Source: Prevotella sp.
GTDB taxonomy: Bacteria > Bacteroidota > Bacteroidia > Bacteroidales > Bacteroidaceae
DNA length: 64,000 bases
NCBI GenBank assembly: GCA_017478025.1
Contig: JAFVGZ010000014.1
Location: 107,900-171,899, forward strand
Direction: 5' to 3'
The notes beneath the pieces were generated by a model that saw only the letters and a list, made by a program, of their open reading frames with translations, was not told the DNA's origin and did no database searches. Position numbers and translations under genes: made by a program. Numbering within the stretch: the stretch's first letter is position 1; each line of letters starts with the position of its first letter. Below are positions 34,088 to 42,916 of this stretch, in pieces.

Positions 34088-36624
34088 TGCTTAACCGATT
34101 TATCGTCAGGGTTTCCATAGTGGCTCGTGCTGTATGTGCCATAGCCATATGAGTGGTATCCATAGCTGCCGTAACTGCTGTAGGCACCATAGCTGCCATA
34201 CTTGCCATAGTTAGACTTATAGCCGTAGCGTCCATATTTGCTGTACTTGCCGTACTTGCCATAGCCATAAGCATATCCATACTTCTTGCGTGACATGTCA
34301 ATACCGTTGATAGCGATGCTGACATTAGGCAATTTCCGGGTAGAGATAAGTTCGTTAATCATGCCGAATGCAGACTTCTCCGTATAGTCAGCGCGGCAAA
34401 CGATAACGCTTGCATCCACTACGCGACCCACCTGAAGTGTGTCTGACACCAATCCTATAGGTGCGGTATCAACTATTACGTAGTCATATTCCTTGCGCAG
34501 GATATTGAAGATACCTTCCAGAGAATGTCTTGCGATGAGCTCGGCAGGGTTTGGTGGTACTGGGCCTGCGAGAAGCAGGTCAAGATTCTTGTTGACTTGT
34601 GACGGCACGATGTTCTCCTTGATCTCCTCCAGAGTAGGATTCTCGTGCGTCAGCAGCACGCTGATACCCTTCTGAGTTTTTTCCAACTCGAAGAGGGAAA
34701 TCAGTCGTGGACGTCTAATATCCAAGCCTATAAGTATGACCTTCTTATCAAGCAGCGCGAAGCTCACCGCGAGGTTTGCCGCACAGAACGTCTTACCTTC
34801 ACCTGATGTTGCCGACGTGAACATTATCACGTTCTCGTCTTCCTTCAGCATAAACTGCAGATTTGTTCGCATAGCACGGAATATCTCTTCCATCTGGTTG
34901 TTCTCATTCTCGTGCACTACGATGTCTCCACGCGTCTTTGCCGACTGGCTCGACTGTGCTATATCAGCAATAATCGGCGCCTTTGTCAACTTCTCCACAT
35001 CAGCATGACCCTCTATTCTGAAGCGTGTCAGCTCAATGAGGAAGAAGATAAGGAACGGCACACCAATGCTCAGCACCAGACAAACGAGCAGTATCACGTA
35101 GCCCTTTGGCTTCACTTTGCCCATGAAGACAGGCTCATCCACCAGCTTTCCCTTGTCGGCAGTAGCAGCAAGAGAGATAGAGTTCTCCTCTCTCTTCTGA
35201 AGCAGCATGATGTAAAGTGATGACTTTACTGTCTGCTGACGACCTATCTCGGTAAGTATTCTCTCCTGTTGAGGTGTCTGAGAGAGCTTAGACTGATACT
35301 TAGAGAAACGGTTTGCCAGGTGCTGGCGCTCTATGTTCATAGTACGCTTTGACTGATCTATGGCTCGGTTAATAGAGTTTGTCAGGTCTTCAAGTTGTGC
35401 TGTCACCGTCTGCACCGCAGGGCTCTTCTCTGATGCAGAGCGCAGCAAACGGTTACGTTCCAATGCAATCTGGTTGTACTGTGTGATGAGAGAGGTCGCA
35501 GCACCATCCTTCAGACCGACGTTTGATGGCAGGGTCTGATACTTATTATCAGGCTGCATCATGTAATCTTTGATGCTCTCCATGAGCATAATCTGCGTAT
35601 TCATCTCAGCCAAAGCATTGTCAGCATTGTCTGTCTGACTCAATGAAGCACCGGCACTCGATGCTGCATCCACGATATTATTGCTGCGCTTATAGCTTGC
35701 TATGGCTCCGTCGGTGCTACCCAGCTCGGCATTAATCTTCTCCAAACGGTCGTTGATGAACTCCTCCGTACGGATAGCTATCTCGTTCTTGTCCTCATTA
35801 GCCTGACGGTTATACACTACAGCCACTTGTCTCAGGAAATCAATGCCACGCTCTGGCAACTCGTCCAAGCTCTCAAGGTTTGCTATGGTGGTGACCTTAT
35901 TCAGGGGATCTACGGTAAGTCTTCCCGCATATGAATAAGCTACATACTTAGGATTGATTATGGTGACTTTGAGGTTTTTACCCTCATCCCATGAGTTTAC
36001 ATATTTATAATTAGGTATAATAGTGAACGTGCCGACCTTCACATTGATGGACATCGGCATTGCACCAGTGCTGCGGAACGTGTGAGCGCCATCCTCCAGC
36101 ATATAGCTACCACGCACTTCATAGTCGCCCTTCGCGAGTTTGCTTATCTCAAGGTTCACGGGAGACTGCAAACGATCCAGATGCTTTTGGTCCATATCGA
36201 CTACCAAAGGCGTTGTCTTGTATATCGGACGATCTACAACACGGCCCTCCATGCTATAGTCCACATACAGCTTCAAGTCGCGTACGGCACCTTCTGCAAT
36301 AGAGTTAGACTTCAATATCTCTATCTCGTTTTCGAAACCATCACTCATCGTCATGGTTCCCAGATTGGTTGCTGCCATAATCTGGTTTGAAGAACGGCGG
36401 CGATTGTCGTCATTCTTGATAAGCATCTTAGCGCCAACCTTATAGACAGGCTGCGTATAACGCAAATAAACAAAACCGATTCCCATGAAGATTATTAACG
36501 ACAATAGGAACCACACCCAATTAAGCACAAATGTCTTAATAACAAACTGAATGTTAAAGAAACTCAGCTGATCCTCCACCTCGGGTGGCAAAAGCTGCTC
36601 TTGGCTATTTTCTAATTCGTTCAT
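34084..36624 (-). CDS. Wzc-like polysaccharide co-polymerase and tyrosine autokinase
   Basis: The 846-residue inner-membrane protein joins a Wzz/GumC chain-length domain (TM helices near 32-53 and 515-535, coiled-coil between) to a cytoplasmic BY-kinase. The kinase shows Walker A TSATSGEGKTFCAANLA, Walker A' VILIGLDIRRPRL and Walker B DYVIVDTAPIG. The C-terminal tail holds about 20 tyrosines in roughly 58 residues, mostly YG pairs (KYGYAYGYGKYGKYSKYGRY and on). It would control export of capsule or exopolysaccharide with the upstream phosphoglycosyl transferase. The HAD gene overlaps its stop. Confidence 0.93.
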   Translation of the reverse strand: MNELENSQEQLLPPEVEDQLSFFNIQFVIKTFVLNWVWFLLSLIIFMGIGFVYLRYTQPVYKVGAKMLIKNDDNRRRSSNQIMAATNLGTMTMSDGFENEIEILKSNSIAEGAVRDLKLYVDYSMEGRVVDRPIYKTTPLVVDMDQKHLDRLQSPVNLEISKLAKGDYEVRGSYMLEDGAHTFRSTGAMPMSINVKVGTFTIIPNYKYVNSWDEGKNLKVTIINPKYVAYSYAGRLTVDPLNKVTTIANLESLDELPERGIDFLRQVAVVYNRQANEDKNEIAIRTEEFINDRLEKINAELGSTDGAIASYKRSNNIVDAASSAGASLSQTDNADNALAEMNTQIMLMESIKDYMMQPDNKYQTLPSNVGLKDGAATSLITQYNQIALERNRLLRSASEKSPAVQTVTAQLEDLTNSINRAIDQSKRTMNIERQHLANRFSKYQSKLSQTPQQERILTEIGRQQTVKSSLYIMLLQKREENSISLAATADKGKLVDEPVFMGKVKPKGYVILLVCLVLSIGVPFLIFFLIELTRFRIEGHADVEKLTKAPIIADIAQSSQSAKTRGDIVVHENENNQMEEIFRAMRTNLQFMLKEDENVIMFTSATSGEGKTFCAANLAVSFALLDKKVILIGLDIRRPRLISLFELEKTQKGISVLLTHENPTLEEIKENIVPSQVNKNLDLLLAGPVPPNPAELIARHSLEGIFNILRKEYDYVIVDTAPIGLVSDTLQVGRVVDASVIVCRADYTEKSAFGMINELISTRKLPNVSIAINGIDMSRKKYGYAYGYGKYGKYSKYGRYGYKSNYGKYGSYGAYSSYGSYGYHSYGYGTYSTSHYGNPDDKSVKQ

Positions 36625-36651
36625 TATAGTTGATTATTTTATGTTGCTACG

Positions 36652-38127
36652 TTAATATGCTTTCTTATCGTGTATAAACATCGTTAGTGCGGTCATGCCA
36701 ATCAGCTTGATATCAAACCAAAACGACCAGTTTTCGATATAAAAGACATCCTTCTGTACACGCTCTTCCATCTGCGTAAGGTCAGTGATTTCGCCTCTTG
36801 AGCCTGTCACCTGGGCATAGCCCGTGATGCCTGGCTTGGCATAATGGCGGAACATATACTTCTCCACCACCTTGGCGTACTGCTCCGTGTGCTTCAGCAT
36901 GTGCGGACGTGGACCTACCACACTCATGTCACCCTTCAGCACATTCCAGAACTGCGGCAGCTCGTCAATGTTGTAACGCCTTATGAAATCACCGAACGGG
37001 AACTTCCTCGGGTCATCCTTCGTGGCCTGCACGCTGTCGGCATCGGCGTTAACTTTCATAGAGCGGAACTTATAGCACGTAAACTGATGACCGTTGATAC
37101 CCGTCCTCTCCTGTTTGAATATCACCGGGCCGGGGCTCTGCATCTTTATGATCAGCGCTATTATCGGTATGAGTGGCACCAACAATATCAACACCACCAG
37201 GCTGAACACGATGTCAAACGTACGCTTCAGCACACGGTTGGACATATATATCAGCGGCGACTGGTAGTTTGTGTAAACAGCTCCGCGGCCTATCATCTCA
37301 GGCTTCAGGCGCAACTGCAGGCTCTGCTGTATGCGTGGCACCAGACAGAAACGCATCACGTAGCGGTTACAGAAATTCATTATCGTACGGATGGCATCAA
37401 TGTCATCATAGTCCAATGCGCAATAGACCTCGTCAATCTTCAGATCCACATTGTCTATATTATGTTCTTCCGTATCGCTGTTTATCAGGTCAAGCAGATC
37501 CTGCACGGTACCCAAATGGTCCACAGGATATGGTATCGACTCGTCATCACCGAAATAGCCTATCACCCTGTATCCCGTTGCGGGATCAGACATTATGGCT
37601 TTGTAGATATCCATATTAGCAGGATCGCTACCCACCAGCAATACCAACTTTGTATTACGGCCCTTACTACGCAACCATCTTAACACCTCACGCTCACACA
37701 TACGCTTTATCAGCAACGCCGTGAGAGCTATCACCATCATGCTGCAGCCATAGACAACCTCGTTGTCGCTATGCCGCGTGATAACGTGCCACAGAAGACT
37801 GAAGAGTATCTGAGAGCAAAAAACCACTATAACATTGCGGTTGAATATGTTCGAAAGCGTAATGAGACGCTGGTGTACCCTTGTCGGTATGGCGATAGAG
37901 AACAGACACAGTATCATCAGCATAATAAAGATTCCTATGCCGATATGATTTGCCAGACTCTGCGGACTATTCTGCGGGAATAGGTGCACGTAGCAATACA
38001 TGCACAATGCATAGACTGCGGCATCTCCTATGAGCACCACCCACTTTATAAGGTTATTCTTGTCAGAGAAATAAAACATGGCATCAATAAGCAATGATAA
38101 AACAGATGCAAAGATAATAATTTTCAT
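36652..38127 (-). CDS. Undecaprenyl-phosphate sugar phosphotransferase (WcaJ/WbaP-like)
   Basis: The 491-residue protein starts exopolysaccharide units by moving a sugar-1-phosphate onto undecaprenyl phosphate. Four to five N-terminal helices and a CoA-binding-like domain (VLLVGSDPANMDIYKAI) precede the catalytic bacterial sugar transferase domain: PGPVIFKQERTGINGHQFTCYKFRSM, RRYNIDELPQFWNVLKGDMSVVGPRP and KPGITGYAQVTGSRGEI. It is the first gene of the operon with the Wzc-like kinase 27 bp downstream. The sugar is unknown; glycosyltransferase genes are not in this window. Confidence 0.92.
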   Translation of the reverse strand: MKIIIFASVLSLLIDAMFYFSDKNNLIKWVVLIGDAAVYALCMYCYVHLFPQNSPQSLANHIGIGIFIMLMILCLFSIAIPTRVHQRLITLSNIFNRNVIVVFCSQILFSLLWHVITRHSDNEVVYGCSMMVIALTALLIKRMCEREVLRWLRSKGRNTKLVLLVGSDPANMDIYKAIMSDPATGYRVIGYFGDDESIPYPVDHLGTVQDLLDLINSDTEEHNIDNVDLKIDEVYCALDYDDIDAIRTIMNFCNRYVMRFCLVPRIQQSLQLRLKPEMIGRGAVYTNYQSPLIYMSNRVLKRTFDIVFSLVVLILLVPLIPIIALIIKMQSPGPVIFKQERTGINGHQFTCYKFRSMKVNADADSVQATKDDPRKFPFGDFIRRYNIDELPQFWNVLKGDMSVVGPRPHMLKHTEQYAKVVEKYMFRHYAKPGITGYAQVTGSRGEITDLTQMEERVQKDVFYIENWSFWFDIKLIGMTALTMFIHDKKAY

Positions 38128-38221
38128 TGATATGCACGTACATTTATGTATTTTTATGCAAAAAGATATGCATTTTTATATAAAACGCATAGAAAACTTT
38201 TGCCGTTTTAATTATTTTTCG

Positions 38222-38229
38222 TAACTTTG
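38222..38229 (+). promoter_or_regulatory. -7 box of the 38248 gene
   Basis: TAACTTTG lies 18 bp before the ATG. The divergent wcaJ-like gene starts about 95 bp away, so this is a two-way promoter region. Confidence 0.6.
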
Positions 38230-38247
38230 CGCCGATAAAAACTTTAC

Positions 38248-38907
38248 ATGCGGATGAGCAAAAAGCCAATCCGCCCTAACCGAAATATATACAACGTGGG
38301 AATCTTTTCGTTCTTCAAAAAGAAAGAAGAAAATACAAGAATAGGCGGCATGGAAGACTATATGACCCTCATTCGGGTCTATTTCCAATCTGCCATCGCT
38401 GCCACTATCGGCATCACCAACATTGCCCTGCTTCCTGACCTGCGGGTGTTCAAAAGCACTTTCAAAGTCAAGACGGAGCACGGCAAGCTGGGACTTGGCG
38501 AGAAAGCAGCCTGCCGCAAGATGTTGAAGCAGATGTATGGTCACGATGATGCCTTCTTCAAGGAGATAGATCATAGCATCAACAAGAACTGCCGCAAGAT
38601 GCAGGACGTTCAGACATACCTCTACCAGTTTCAGGGATTCACGCAGGATATCATGATGCTCATGGGCAACCTCATGAAGTTCAAGCTACGCCTGCCATCG
38701 TTCTTCAAGAAGGCTATCTACGCCATGACCGAGAAGACCGTCAACGACCTCTTCAACAAGAACGACTACACAGACCCCGCTACGCTCAAAGCCGTCGCAT
38801 CCGTAAGGAAGTATAACCAGCGCCTGGGTTTCTCTGAGCAGTGGATTACCAACTTCGTCTATCAGGTCGTAATGCTCGCCAAGAAAGAGAAACTGCCTAA
38901 AGAATAA
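38248..38907 (+). CDS. Conserved hypothetical protein upstream of the zapA block
   Basis: The 219-residue protein is soluble, basic and helical. It starts with a Lys/Arg-rich stretch (KKPIRPNRN, FSFFKKKEEN) and has no known motif. It has several paired aromatic positions (YLYQFQGFTQDIMMLMGNLM) and ends LAKKEKLPKE. It is followed after 11 bp by a coiled-coil protein and zapA, so a link to cell division is possible from context only. Confidence 0.65.
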   Translation: MRMSKKPIRPNRNIYNVGIFSFFKKKEENTRIGGMEDYMTLIRVYFQSAIAATIGITNIALLPDLRVFKSTFKVKTEHGKLGLGEKAACRKMLKQMYGHDDAFFKEIDHSINKNCRKMQDVQTYLYQFQGFTQDIMMLMGNLMKFKLRLPSFFKKAIYAMTEKTVNDLFNKNDYTDPATLKAVASVRKYNQRLGFSEQWITNFVYQVVMLAKKEKLPKE

Positions 38908-38918
38908 CAATAGCACAC

Positions 38919-39239
38919 ATGTCACAACAGCCGTCTGTCAATATACTGTCTACACGCGTCCGTGAGCTCATCGCGGACTATGAGGAGTTGCGCAAGCGCA
39001 ACAACACCCTGACCGCCGATGTCACACGGCTGACAAACGAGATACAAAGCCTAAAGAGTCAACTGGAGAACGGGGAGAAGCGCTACAATGCGCTCATGAC
39101 GGCCAAGATGCTCAGCGTCACCGACCATGACCTCGAAGCAGCAAAACAGCGCATTACCAACCTGCAGCGCTCCGTTTCACACTGCATCACACTCCTCACA
39201 GAAAAAGAATCAGACAACAATGGACTCTCAACAGAATAA
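38919..39239 (+). CDS. Coiled-coil protein next to zapA (ZapB-like in form)
   Basis: The 106-residue protein is predicted to be almost all coiled coil; residues about 10-55 and 68-95 show heptads (LRKRNNTLTADVTRLTNEIQ). Form and position next to zapA recall ZapB-type division-site scaffolds, but there is no sequence proof. It overlaps zapA by 20 bp. Confidence 0.7.
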   Translation: MSQQPSVNILSTRVRELIADYEELRKRNNTLTADVTRLTNEIQSLKSQLENGEKRYNALMTAKMLSVTDHDLEAAKQRITNLQRSVSHCITLLTEKESDNNGLSTE

Positions 39240-39522
39240 TAACACGCAACATATTACTATCCATGTCTATGACATGCCTATCGACATCATGGTCCCCAAA
39301 GACCAGGAAGCATTGTATCGTGAGGCCGGAACGATTATCAATGAGCGCCTCAATACATACTTCTCATATTTCAAGGGACAGCGTGCCGACAAGGAAATCA
39401 TCTACTATGCCATGATTGACATAGCCTTGAAGTATGTCATGGAGACTAAACGAAACGATATGGAGCCTGTTACTACTATTCTTGATGAGTTGTCTGCCGA
39501 GATTCAAAAGGCAATGAAGTAA
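39220..39522 (+). CDS. zapA: Cell division protein ZapA
   Basis: ZapA (100 residues) binds and bundles FtsZ filaments. The N-terminal beta hairpin ITIHVYDMPIDIMVPKDQEALYREAG and the long helix with RADKEIIYYAMIDIALKYVM match the family. The start at 39220 (MDSQQNNNTQHI) is chosen because the upstream in-frame part lies wholly inside the preceding gene. It is followed after 49 bp by rny, a common Bacteroidetes order. Confidence 0.88.
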   Translation: MDSQQNNNTQHITIHVYDMPIDIMVPKDQEALYREAGTIINERLNTYFSYFKGQRADKEIIYYAMIDIALKYVMETKRNDMEPVTTILDELSAEIQKAMK

Positions 39523-39571
39523 GACATTTCTTAATAAATACAACTCATAAACTAAAACAATTTAAAATCAC

Positions 39572-41104
39572 ATGGTATATGCTATCATAGCTGTGGCCGG
39601 CCTTATCATAGGCGGACTATTCGGCTACCTCGTCTTCAGATACGTCCTCAAGGGTAAATACAACGAAATGCTGGCGAATGCAGAAAAAGCCTCTGACGTA
39701 CTGAAAGAGAAGAAACTCCTGGAGGTAAAGGAGAAATTTATCAACAAGAAGAGCGAGTTGGAGCGCGAAGTGCAGCAGCGCAACCAGAAGATTCAGCAGA
39801 CAGAGAACAAGCTGAAGCAGCGCGAGATGTCACTCAACCAGCGTCAGGAGGAGCAGAGCAAGCGCCGTCAGGAGCTGGATCAGAAGGAGAACCGCATTGA
39901 GAACGAGAAAAAACTCCTTGCCGTCAAAGAGCAGGAACTCTCAAATATGCAGATGAAGGAGCGCGAGAAGTTGGAACAGCTCTCCGGTCTCTCTGCAGAG
40001 GAGGCTAAGACACGCCTCGTGGAATCGCTGAAAGATGAGGCGCGCACCAACGCCCAGAGCTATATCAACGAGATTATGGACGAGGCGAAGATCAATGCCA
40101 ACAATGAGGCACGCAAGATTGTCATCAAGACAATTCAGCGCGTAGCTACTGAGGCGGCTATTGAGAACTCCGTCTCTATCTTCCACATTGATAATGATGA
40201 GGTAAAGGGACGCATCATCGGCCGTGAGGGACGCAATATCCGTGCTCTTGAAGCTGCCTGCGGAGTGGAAATCGTCGTTGATGACACCCCAGAGGCTATC
40301 GTAATATCCGCCTTTGACCCTATACGCCGCGAGACATGCCGACTGGCTCTTCACCAACTTGTAGCTGATGGACGCATACACCCAGCACGCATCGAGGAAG
40401 TGGTGGCAAAGGTTAAGAAGCAGCTGGAGCAAGAGGTGATTGAGACTGGTAAGCGCACTACCATCGACCTCGGCATACACGGCCTGCACCCGGAGCTCGT
40501 ACGCATTGTGGGAAAGATGAAATACCGTTCTTCTTACGGTCAGAACCTGCTGCAACACGCCCGCGAGACCGCAAACCTCTGTGCTGTGATGGCTGCAGAG
40601 CTGGGTCTGAACCCAAAGAAAGCAAAGCGTGCCGGACTGCTGCACGACATAGGCAAGGTGCCTGATGAGGACCTGGAGATGCCACACGCACTCTACGGTG
40701 CCAAGATAGCAGAGAAGTATAAGGAGAAGCCCGACATCTGCAATGCCATCGGTGCACACCACGACGAGATGGAGATGGAGACTCTCATCGCGCCTATCGT
40801 GCAGATTTGTGATGCTATCTCAGGCGCACGCCCAGGTGCACGCCGCGAGATTGTAGAGGCATACATCAAGCGTCTCAACGATCTGGAGGCCATCGCTATG
40901 TCATATCCAGGCGTTACAAAGACATACGCAATACAGGCAGGACGTGAGCTGCGCGTCATTGTAGGAGCCGACAAGATGACCGATGCAGAGACAGAACAAC
41001 TCTCTGGAGAGATAGCAACAAAGATACAGAACGAGATGACATACCCGGGACAGGTGAAAATCACCGTAATCCGCGAAACACGCGCGGTGGCTTACGCAAA
41101 GTAA
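39572..41104 (+). CDS. rny: Ribonuclease Y
   Basis: RNase Y (510 residues) is a membrane-anchored endoribonuclease that starts mRNA decay. The N-terminal helix ([21 protein letters not shown]) is followed by a long coiled coil (about 40-190), a KH domain with [20 protein letters not shown], and an HD domain with [43 protein letters not shown] closes the catalytic site. Length is normal. A structured segment and strong terminator follow. Confidence 0.96.
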   Translation: MVYAIIAVAGLIIGGLFGYLVFRYVLKGKYNEMLANAEKASDVLKEKKLLEVKEKFINKKSELEREVQQRNQKIQQTENKLKQREMSLNQRQEEQSKRRQELDQKENRIENEKKLLAVKEQELSNMQMKEREKLEQLSGLSAEEAKTRLVESLKDEARTNAQSYINEIMDEAKINANNEARKIVIKTIQRVATEAAIENSVSIFHIDNDEVKGRIIGREGRNIRALEAACGVEIVVDDTPEAIVISAFDPIRRETCRLALHQLVADGRIHPARIEEVVAKVKKQLEQEVIETGKRTTIDLGIHGLHPELVRIVGKMKYRSSYGQNLLQHARETANLCAVMAAELGLNPKKAKRAGLLHDIGKVPDEDLEMPHALYGAKIAEKYKEKPDICNAIGAHHDEMEMETLIAPIVQICDAISGARPGARREIVEAYIKRLNDLEAIAMSYPGVTKTYAIQAGRELRVIVGADKMTDAETEQLSGEIATKIQNEMTYPGQVKITVIRETRAVAYAK

Positions 41105-41119
41105 AGTACACTCGTTAAT

Positions 41120-41268
41120 TAAAAACATCGTTGCCTGCACGAGGTAAAGAATCTTCGGGAAACTGCAGAGGAAGCGATTATCTGCCTATTGGGACATCAT
41201 TTTTCAATTGCAAAAACTTCTATCAACATTATAAAGCACCTTTTGTCAATCGCAAAAGGTGCTTTTTT
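41120..41268 (+). ncRNA. Candidate structured RNA or 3' UTR after rny
   Basis: A stem can form between ATCGTTGCCTGCA (41127-41139) and TGCAGAGGAAGCGAT (41164-41178), with an inner CGAG/CTTCG pairing. About 55 nt later comes the terminator. The size (~150 nt) and placement near zapA recall 6S RNA, which neighbours zapA in Proteobacteria, but I see no diagnostic 6S feature and no clear promoter. It may simply be the rny 3' UTR. Confidence 0.35.
41233..41268 (+). terminator. Strong intrinsic terminator after rny
   Basis: A perfect 13-bp stem AAAGCACCTTTTG/CAAAAGGTGCTTT with a 7-nt loop and a run of six T. Confidence 0.92.
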
Positions 41269-41386
41269 CGTTTAGCCTATTCAGCATGTTTTCCACACAA
41301 TGCATGTCGGTCATTTTGTCACTCCCAGATTTCGTCTATCTATCCCTGCACTCTCTTACAGCCAATACCGTAGATAGTTCTCAGGA

Positions 41387-41653
41387 GTGATGACGGCAGC
41401 AGAACCTATAGAGTTAGCATTGAGGAAAGTGATGACGGCAGCAGAATCTATAGGGCAGGCCTTTAGGAAAGTAATTAAGTCAGGAAAAGACAAAGAACCG
41501 AGGTCTGTTTACACGTTTTCTATTCACCATTTGCCTTCTCCAGCGCTCCGTAGATACTCAGACGAGAATACTGTAAACAACAGGGCCCATCATAGGAATG
41601 ATGGGCCCTGTTGCATATATAATATATATAAATGTACGCGCGCGTTAGCCTAA
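41387..41653 (+). other. Doubtful small ORF with a 42-bp duplication
   Basis: The 88-codon frame starts with two 14-residue copies, MTAAEPIELALRKV and MTAAESIGQAFRKV, from a 42-bp tandem repeat at about 41386-41469. The rest has no family and runs through the oadB terminator and into the oadB 3' end, which argues against a real gene. The 42-bp duplication itself is real. Confidence 0.25.
41579..41612 (-). terminator. Terminator of the oadGAB operon
   Basis: A perfect 15-bp stem AACAGGGCCCATCAT/ATGATGGGCCCTGTT with loop AGGA, 33 bp past the oadB stop. Confidence 0.88.
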
Positions 41654-42880
41654 GAAGCTTATCAGCACTCCGGCAGCGACGGCAGAGCCGATGACACCAG
41701 AGATGTTGCTGGCCATGCAGTAGTTCAGCACATGGTTCTTTGAGTCGTACTTGGTTGCAATCTCGTTGGCAACTCGTGATGCCATAGGCACAGCAGAGAG
41801 GCCTGTAGCACCTACAAGCGGGTTAACCTTCTTCTTAGCAAAGAGGTTGAATATCTTCACCATACAGATACCGGCAGCTATGGAGAGCGCGAAAGCGAGG
41901 AATCCGCCTACTACGATGCCGATAGTAGTCCAGTTGAGGAACGCCTCGCTGGTCATCGTAGCTCCCACGGAGAGCCCGAGGAAGATGGTAGCGGTATTCA
42001 TAATGGCGTTGCTGGCAGTATCGAAGAGGCGGCTGGTCATGCTGCCAAGCTCCTTGAGCAAGTTACCAAACATCAGCATACCCACGAGGCTTACAGCCGT
42101 AGGCACAAGCAATGCCACGATGATTGTCACCACAATGGGGAAGAGAATCTTCAGCACACGCAGGTTCTTTATCTCAGTCTTATTGGGATAGAGCTTATCC
42201 TGCTCCTTCATATTAATCATCAGTTCCTTCCTGGTGCACAGTCCCTTTACCACAAGAGGAATGATGACAGGCACGAGAGCCATGTAGCTATAAGCTGCAA
42301 TGGCTATAGGACCGAGGAGATGTGGCGCGAGTTTGATGGTGGTAAAGATTGCCGTAGGTCCGTCAGCACCGCCTATGATGCCGAGAGAGGCAGCCTCCTG
42401 CGGAGTGAATCCCATAGCAAGAGAGCAGAGCAGGACGGCAAAGATACCGAACTGTGCTCCTGCTCCAAAGATGGATAGTCGCAGGTTGCGCAGCATAGGA
42501 CCGAAATCTGTCAATGCTCCCACACCCATGAAGATGATTGGCGGGATGAAACCGGTCTTGATGCACATATAATAAATGAAGTTCATCAGGCCCAGCTCAT
42601 GCGCTATCTTGTGCAGAGGCATATCCCAGATTATTTCCCTCGTACCATCTGCAAGCATAACATAACCTTCCGAGTCGGCCTGTGCTACTCCCATACCGCC
42701 ACCGGGGAAGTTGGCCAACAGCACACCCATGCCGATGGGCACAAGGAGCAGCGGCTCATATTTCTTTACGATGCCGAGATAGAGGAGCACGCAGGCTATT
42801 GCCAGCATGATGAGGAATGACCAGTCTCCGCCTGTCTGTGCGAAGGCTGTCATGTCGTATATGTTTTGTAGTATTTCCAC
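41645..42880 (-). CDS. oadB: Na+-translocating decarboxylase, beta subunit
   Basis: The 411-residue integral membrane subunit decarboxylates the carboxybiotin and exports Na+. PMGVLLANFPGGG-like text (PIGMGVLLANFPGGGMGVAQ), GALTDFGPMLRNLRLSIFGAGAQFGIF, GIIGGADGPTAIF and NPLVGATGLSAVPMASRVA are family hallmarks, with the Na+-site Asp in GGADGPTAI. The start is taken as GTG at 42880; an ATG at 42853 is possible. It is the last gene of oadG-oadA-oadB. A 7-bp TCAATTC repeat fills the gap to oadA. Confidence 0.95.
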   Translation of the reverse strand: MEILQNIYDMTAFAQTGGDWSFLIMLAIACVLLYLGIVKKYEPLLLVPIGMGVLLANFPGGGMGVAQADSEGYVMLADGTREIIWDMPLHKIAHELGLMNFIYYMCIKTGFIPPIIFMGVGALTDFGPMLRNLRLSIFGAGAQFGIFAVLLCSLAMGFTPQEAASLGIIGGADGPTAIFTTIKLAPHLLGPIAIAAYSYMALVPVIIPLVVKGLCTRKELMINMKEQDKLYPNKTEIKNLRVLKILFPIVVTIIVALLVPTAVSLVGMLMFGNLLKELGSMTSRLFDTASNAIMNTATIFLGLSVGATMTSEAFLNWTTIGIVVGGFLAFALSIAAGICMVKIFNLFAKKKVNPLVGATGLSAVPMASRVANEIATKYDSKNHVLNYCMASNISGVIGSAVAAGVLISFLG

Positions 42881-42916
42881 TTATCAAATAGAATATTGAG
42901 AATTGAGAATTGAAAA

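Noticed and set aside
41120-41268. SRP RNA
   Set aside because: The conserved GGAAGG-x-AGCAGC-type apical motif is absent.
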